This document shows, in pieces, positions 61,464 to 64,000 of a stretch of 64,000 nt of DNA. Source of the DNA: Clostridiales bacterium (GTDB taxonomy: Bacteria; Bacillota; Clostridia; Christensenellales; Aristaeellaceae); NCBI GenBank assembly GCA_015056315.1, contig SVGN01000008.1, positions 1 to 64,000 on the forward strand, written 5' to 3'. The notes under the pieces were generated by a model. It saw only the letters and a program-made list of their open reading frames with translations, searched no databases and was not told the DNA's origin. The position numbers and the translations under genes are program-made. Within the stretch, counting starts at the first letter, position 1. Every line of letters starts with the position of its first letter.

Positions 61464-62053
61464 AAAACAGCGCCTGCTGCGGTTTTCTTCCGCAGCAGGC
61501 GCTTTCGATTGTCGAGGGATCCATGCTTGCCGGGCGGAGTCGCACATCTTGCACCTTCGGTGCTCGCTGTGCTTGCGATCGGGCGCTGCGGCGCAGGGTT
61601 TGCGGGCTCCGCCCACACCCGGCAGGGGCCTGAGGCCCCTGCACCCCGCACTTTGATTGCAAAACAGCGCCTGCTGCGGTTTTTCTTCCGCAGCAGGCGC
61701 TTTCGATTGTCGGAGGGATCCATGCTTGCCGGGCGGAGCCGCACATCTTGCACCTTCGGTGCTCGCTGTGCTTGCGATCGGGCGCTGCGGCGCAGGGTTT
61801 GCGGGCTCTGCCCACACCCGGCAGGGGCCTGAGGCCCCTGCACCCCGCACTTTGTATGCAAAACAGCGCCTGCTGCGGTTTTTCTTCCGCAGCAGGCGCT
61901 TTCGATTGTCGAAGGATCCATGCTTGCCGGGCAGAGCCGCACATCTTGCACCTTCGGTGCTCGCTGTGCTTGCGATCGGGCGCTGCGGCGCAGGGTTTGC
62001 GGGCTCTGCCCACACCCGGCAGGGGCCTGGGCCCCTGCACCCCGCACTTTTTG
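61464..62053. repeat. three tandem copies of a ~198-bp repeat, each with a terminator-like hairpin and an A module
   Basis: Copies start at 61464, 61661 and 61860 (spacings 197 and 199). Each begins AAAACAGCGCCTGCTGCGG and forms a perfect 13-bp stem (GCGCCTGCTGCGG with CCGCAGCAGGCGC) followed by TTTCGATT, a plausible terminator for the upstream gene. Each then carries module A (AGCCGCACATCTTGCACC, one base different in copy 1) and a GGCAGGGGCC/GGCCCCTGC hairpin ending CACCCCGCACTTT. Copies differ by only a few bases, so the array is recent. Long open frames across it on both strands are repeat artefacts. Confidence 0.9.
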
Positions 62054-62085
62054 CGCCTTGCAGTCGCCGTTCTCCCAAAAGGCGC

Positions 62086-62658
62086 TTACGCAGCACCTTC
62101 AGCCGTGGGGATCACCGGCGCGAAGGTGGCAAGCACCTCCTCCAAAGCAGGCAGCAGAGCCTCTGCATCGCCGTTGCCCCGGGCAAAGTATACCCCAAAG
62201 GCCACGGCACTGCCGTTGACGATGGTCTCAGCGTAGAGGAAGGGGCCTTCCTCGTCGGTCAGCACGTACACATAGAAGGGGATCTGATAGTCGCTCACTG
62301 TAAGAGTGGTCAGGTGACGGATCTCCTGATCGGCAAAGGCATCCATCGTGGCGTTCAGGTAGGCGGCGCGCCGGGCTTCGTCCGCCGTGAACAGGGTAAG
62401 CCCCTCAAACTCCGGCACGGCTTCGAGGGAGGCATCGATCAGCGCATCCTTCTCGGCGTTGTAGAGCATGAACAGCCACATGTAATCCTCGGTGGCTTCG
62501 GCACTGTAGGTCTGGTCATCGATCTGCCAGGCTGCGGCATCGTAGCTGATGGTATAGATGCCCCCCGCATTGTATTCCACCGCCAGCGCAGGCACGCACA
62601 CAAGGCAGATCAGCAGCAGCGTAAAGAGAAAACAGAGCTTGCGGTTGATGGGTCGCAT
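62086..62658 (-). CDS. small secreted protein of unknown function
   Basis: The 190-residue protein has a signal peptide (about 1-26, ending ALAV-EYN) and a beta-rich mature part with YTISYDAAAWQIDD, repeated aromatic residues and a middle YVYVLTDEEGPFLYAETIVNG (quoted in parts). I do not recognise the family. AAAAGGAGGG precedes the ATG at 62658. A minus-strand TATAAT near 62692-62697 may be its -10 element, but no good -35 is seen. It sits between the tandem repeat and the decarboxylase gene. Confidence 0.6.
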   Translation of the reverse strand: MRPINRKLCFLFTLLLICLVCVPALAVEYNAGGIYTISYDAAAWQIDDQTYSAEATEDYMWLFMLYNAEKDALIDASLEAVPEFEGLTLFTADEARRAAYLNATMDAFADQEIRHLTTLTVSDYQIPFYVYVLTDEEGPFLYAETIVNGSAVAFGVYFARGNGDAEALLPALEEVLATFAPVIPTAEGAA

Positions 62659-62750
62659 GGGGCACCCTCCTTTTGTGGATCTCACTGGTTGGATTATACC
62701 ACACCCCGGCCCCGCCGACTATGGAAAAGTTGTAAACGATTTTTGTATGC

Positions 62751-62779
62751 TTGCAACATTGCGGATAGCAGGGTATACT
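62751..62779 (+). promoter_or_regulatory. sigma-A promoter of the decarboxylase gene
   Basis: TTGCAA (62751-62756), 17-base spacer, TATACT (62774-62779), about 48 bases before the TTG start. Confidence 0.7.
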
Positions 62780-62827
62780 TGTTCTGTCTGTCCGTCTTTT
62801 TTGTGGACAGACGGAAAGGTGAGCGCT

Positions 62828-64000
62828 TTGAGACCGATGATGGATATGCTGGAGAAGACTTCCCGCCGCCTGTCGCTGCACATGCCGGGCGGGCAGGGCA
62901 AGGGGCCCTTCGGCAGCATCGACCCCTATCTGCTGGATACCACCGAGACCGCTTACAGCGACGATCTCTATGCCCCGCAAAGCGGCATCGCAGAGGCCCA
63001 GCGGCTTGCTGCCCGCAGCGCCGGAGCAGCCCATACCCTCATGCTCACCGGCGGCAGCACCGCCGGTATGCATGCCATGCTGCTCTATGCGGCCAAACGG
63101 GGCCAGAAGGTGATCCTGCCCAGAAACGTACACATCAGCGCGGTGCATCTGTGCGCCACGGCAGGGCTGGAGCCGGTGTTCGTGCCGGTGAGCTATACCG
63201 CCTCCGGGCGGCCCTACACCACCTTTCGGCATTACGAAAGGGTCATGGCCGAAAACCCGGATGCCAAAGCCGTGCTGGTGCTGAATCCGGATTACTACGG
63301 TACCCTGGCCCCTGTTGCGGCGGTGGCGCAGCTGGCCCATGCCCGCGGCATGCTGGTGCTCTGCGACGAGGCCCACGGTGCGGTGTTCAACTGGTACCAC
63401 ACCGAGAAAGGGGCTCTTTCTCAGGGGGCGGATCTGGTCATCCAGTCCGCACACAAAACGCTGCCGGCCCTTACCGCAGGTGCATGGCTCCATGCCTCCG
63501 GGCGTGTGGATGCACAGCTTCTGCGAAAGCGCCTGCGCATGGTGCAGACCAGCAGCCCCTCCTTCATCACCATGCTTTCGCTGGACGATGCCCGGGCCTG
63601 GATGGACGAAAACGGCGCTGCCGCCGGGCAGGTGCTGGAGGAAGCCCTGACCGCCTTCCGATTGGAGGCAGCACAGCTGGGCTATACCGATGGGCAGCAG
63701 CTACTGCCCCCCGGCGTGGAGACCGACCCGCTCCGCCTGGTGCTGGATGCCCCACAGGGTGGCTTCCGGCTGATGGCACAGCTGGAGGCACTGGGCATCG
63801 ATCCGGAGCTTTGCGATGCCGCCGGGGTCGGCTGCATCCTGTCGCTGATGGATGGGGCAGACCGGCTCAGCCGCCTGCTGGAGGCGCTGCGGCAGATCCC
63901 TGCCGTTTGCGGCAGTGAGGGCGGGAGCCTGCCCCTGCCGCCGCCCATCCCGCCAAGGCGGATGCCGGTATCGGAGGCCGCCTTTGCAGAGACCGAGGCC
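62828..64000 (+). CDS. Orn/Lys/Arg decarboxylase family protein, cut by the window edge
   Basis: 391 codons are present without a stop. The protein is a PLP-dependent fold-type I enzyme of the Orn/Lys/Arg decarboxylase family: RLSLHMPGGQGK near the N-terminus, LTGGSTAGMHAM, CDEAHGAVFNWY, the PLP-lysine block SAHKTLPALTAGAWLH and the C-terminal PVSEAAFAETEA, which resembles the SPREAFFA motif. The family makes polyamines from basic amino acids; substrate is unknown. The start is TTG at 62828, eight bases after AAAGG; ATG at 62837 is the alternative. The rest lies outside the window. Confidence 0.88.
   Translation, partial: MRPMMDMLEKTSRRLSLHMPGGQGKGPFGSIDPYLLDTTETAYSDDLYAPQSGIAEAQRLAARSAGAAHTLMLTGGSTAGMHAMLLYAAKRGQKVILPRNVHISAVHLCATAGLEPVFVPVSYTASGRPYTTFRHYERVMAENPDAKAVLVLNPDYYGTLAPVAAVAQLAHARGMLVLCDEAHGAVFNWYHTEKGALSQGADLVIQSAHKTLPALTAGAWLHASGRVDAQLLRKRLRMVQTSSPSFITMLSLDDARAWMDENGAAAGQVLEEALTAFRLEAAQLGYTDGQQLLPPGVETDPLRLVLDAPQGGFRLMAQLEALGIDPELCDAAGVGCILSLMDGADRLSRLLEALRQIPAVCGSEGGSLPLPPPIPPRRMPVSEAAFAETEA

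Noticed and set aside
61464-62053. CRISPR array
   Set aside because: The units are about 198 bases, nearly identical throughout, with no short direct repeat and unique-spacer pattern.
61280-62236. Several open frames on both strands over the tandem repeat
   Set aside because: Each repeats the same peptide three times because the DNA is triplicated; no ribosome-binding site or conserved domain is present.
1-64000. tRNA or rRNA genes
   Set aside because: I found no T-loop GGTTCGAATCC-type context with a matching acceptor stem and no rRNA core sequence; a dedicated scan could still find an atypical tRNA.

Overview
The window looks like the chromosome of a high-G+C, Gram-positive anaerobe of the class Clostridia. 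The evidence is strong AGGAGG-type ribosome-binding sites, frequent TTG and GTG starts, a plsX-acpP-rnc-smc-ftsY block, rnpB of bacterial type A, nrdR, a YlmC/YmxH-type PRC-barrel protein, and DUF896, DUF1292 (UPF0473), DUF1653 and UPF0340 proteins. I did not assign a genus. There is no rRNA, no tRNA that I could recognise, no CRISPR array and no insertion sequence. The window is mostly ordinary chromosome with compact operons, separated by a few 300-600 base gaps filled with dispersed hairpin repeats.

Layout. 1-6.4 kb (minus): a DUF1653 protein coupled to a YbiT-like ABC-F ATPase whose second ATP site is degenerate, a repeat-filled gap, murC, an MFS transporter and an RluA-type pseudouridine synthase. 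6.5-8.9 kb (plus): a cysteine-cluster protein, a BaiN/HI0933-type flavoprotein and a NUDIX hydrolase, closed by a terminator. 9-10.4 kb (minus): an A+T-richer ECF sigma factor fused to a C-terminal sensor-like domain, behind a probable autoregulated ECF promoter. 10.6-16.9 kb (minus): an MGMT-family protein, HelD, a short alanyl-tRNA synthetase without the C-Ala domain and a secreted DUF3298-like protein.

17.1-27.6 kb (plus): a membrane glycosylation cluster made of polytopic membrane proteins, three glycosyltransferase-type proteins, a repeat-bearing Yip1 membrane protein and a membrane-anchored M1 peptidase. 27.9-30.3 kb: GNAT, DUF896, DUF1292 and a metallo-beta-lactamase-fold hydrolase. 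30.3-40.8 kb (minus): one long co-directional block running polA, coaE, membrane lytic transglycosylase, oligopeptide-binding protein, CHAP murein hydrolase, secreted caspase-like protease, GtrB-like glycosyltransferase, holin. The wall-hydrolase, caspase and holin combination is the most suggestive possible new system here: a chromosomal lysis or wall-remodelling module with no prophage around it.

41-47.7 kb: nrdR, a YlmC-like protein, rnpB, a SnoaL-like protein, an L,D-transpeptidase, a HAD hydrolase, an M19 dipeptidase and a GMP-synthase-like protein with a dead glutaminase domain. 47.9-61.5 kb (plus): an envelope PQQ-propeller protein heading plsX, acpP, rnc, smc and ftsY, followed by two DUF975 paralogues, a SpoU methyltransferase and a UPF0340 protein. 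61.5-64 kb: three tandem copies of a repeat of about 198 bases, a small secreted protein, and the start of an Orn/Lys/Arg decarboxylase cut by the window edge.
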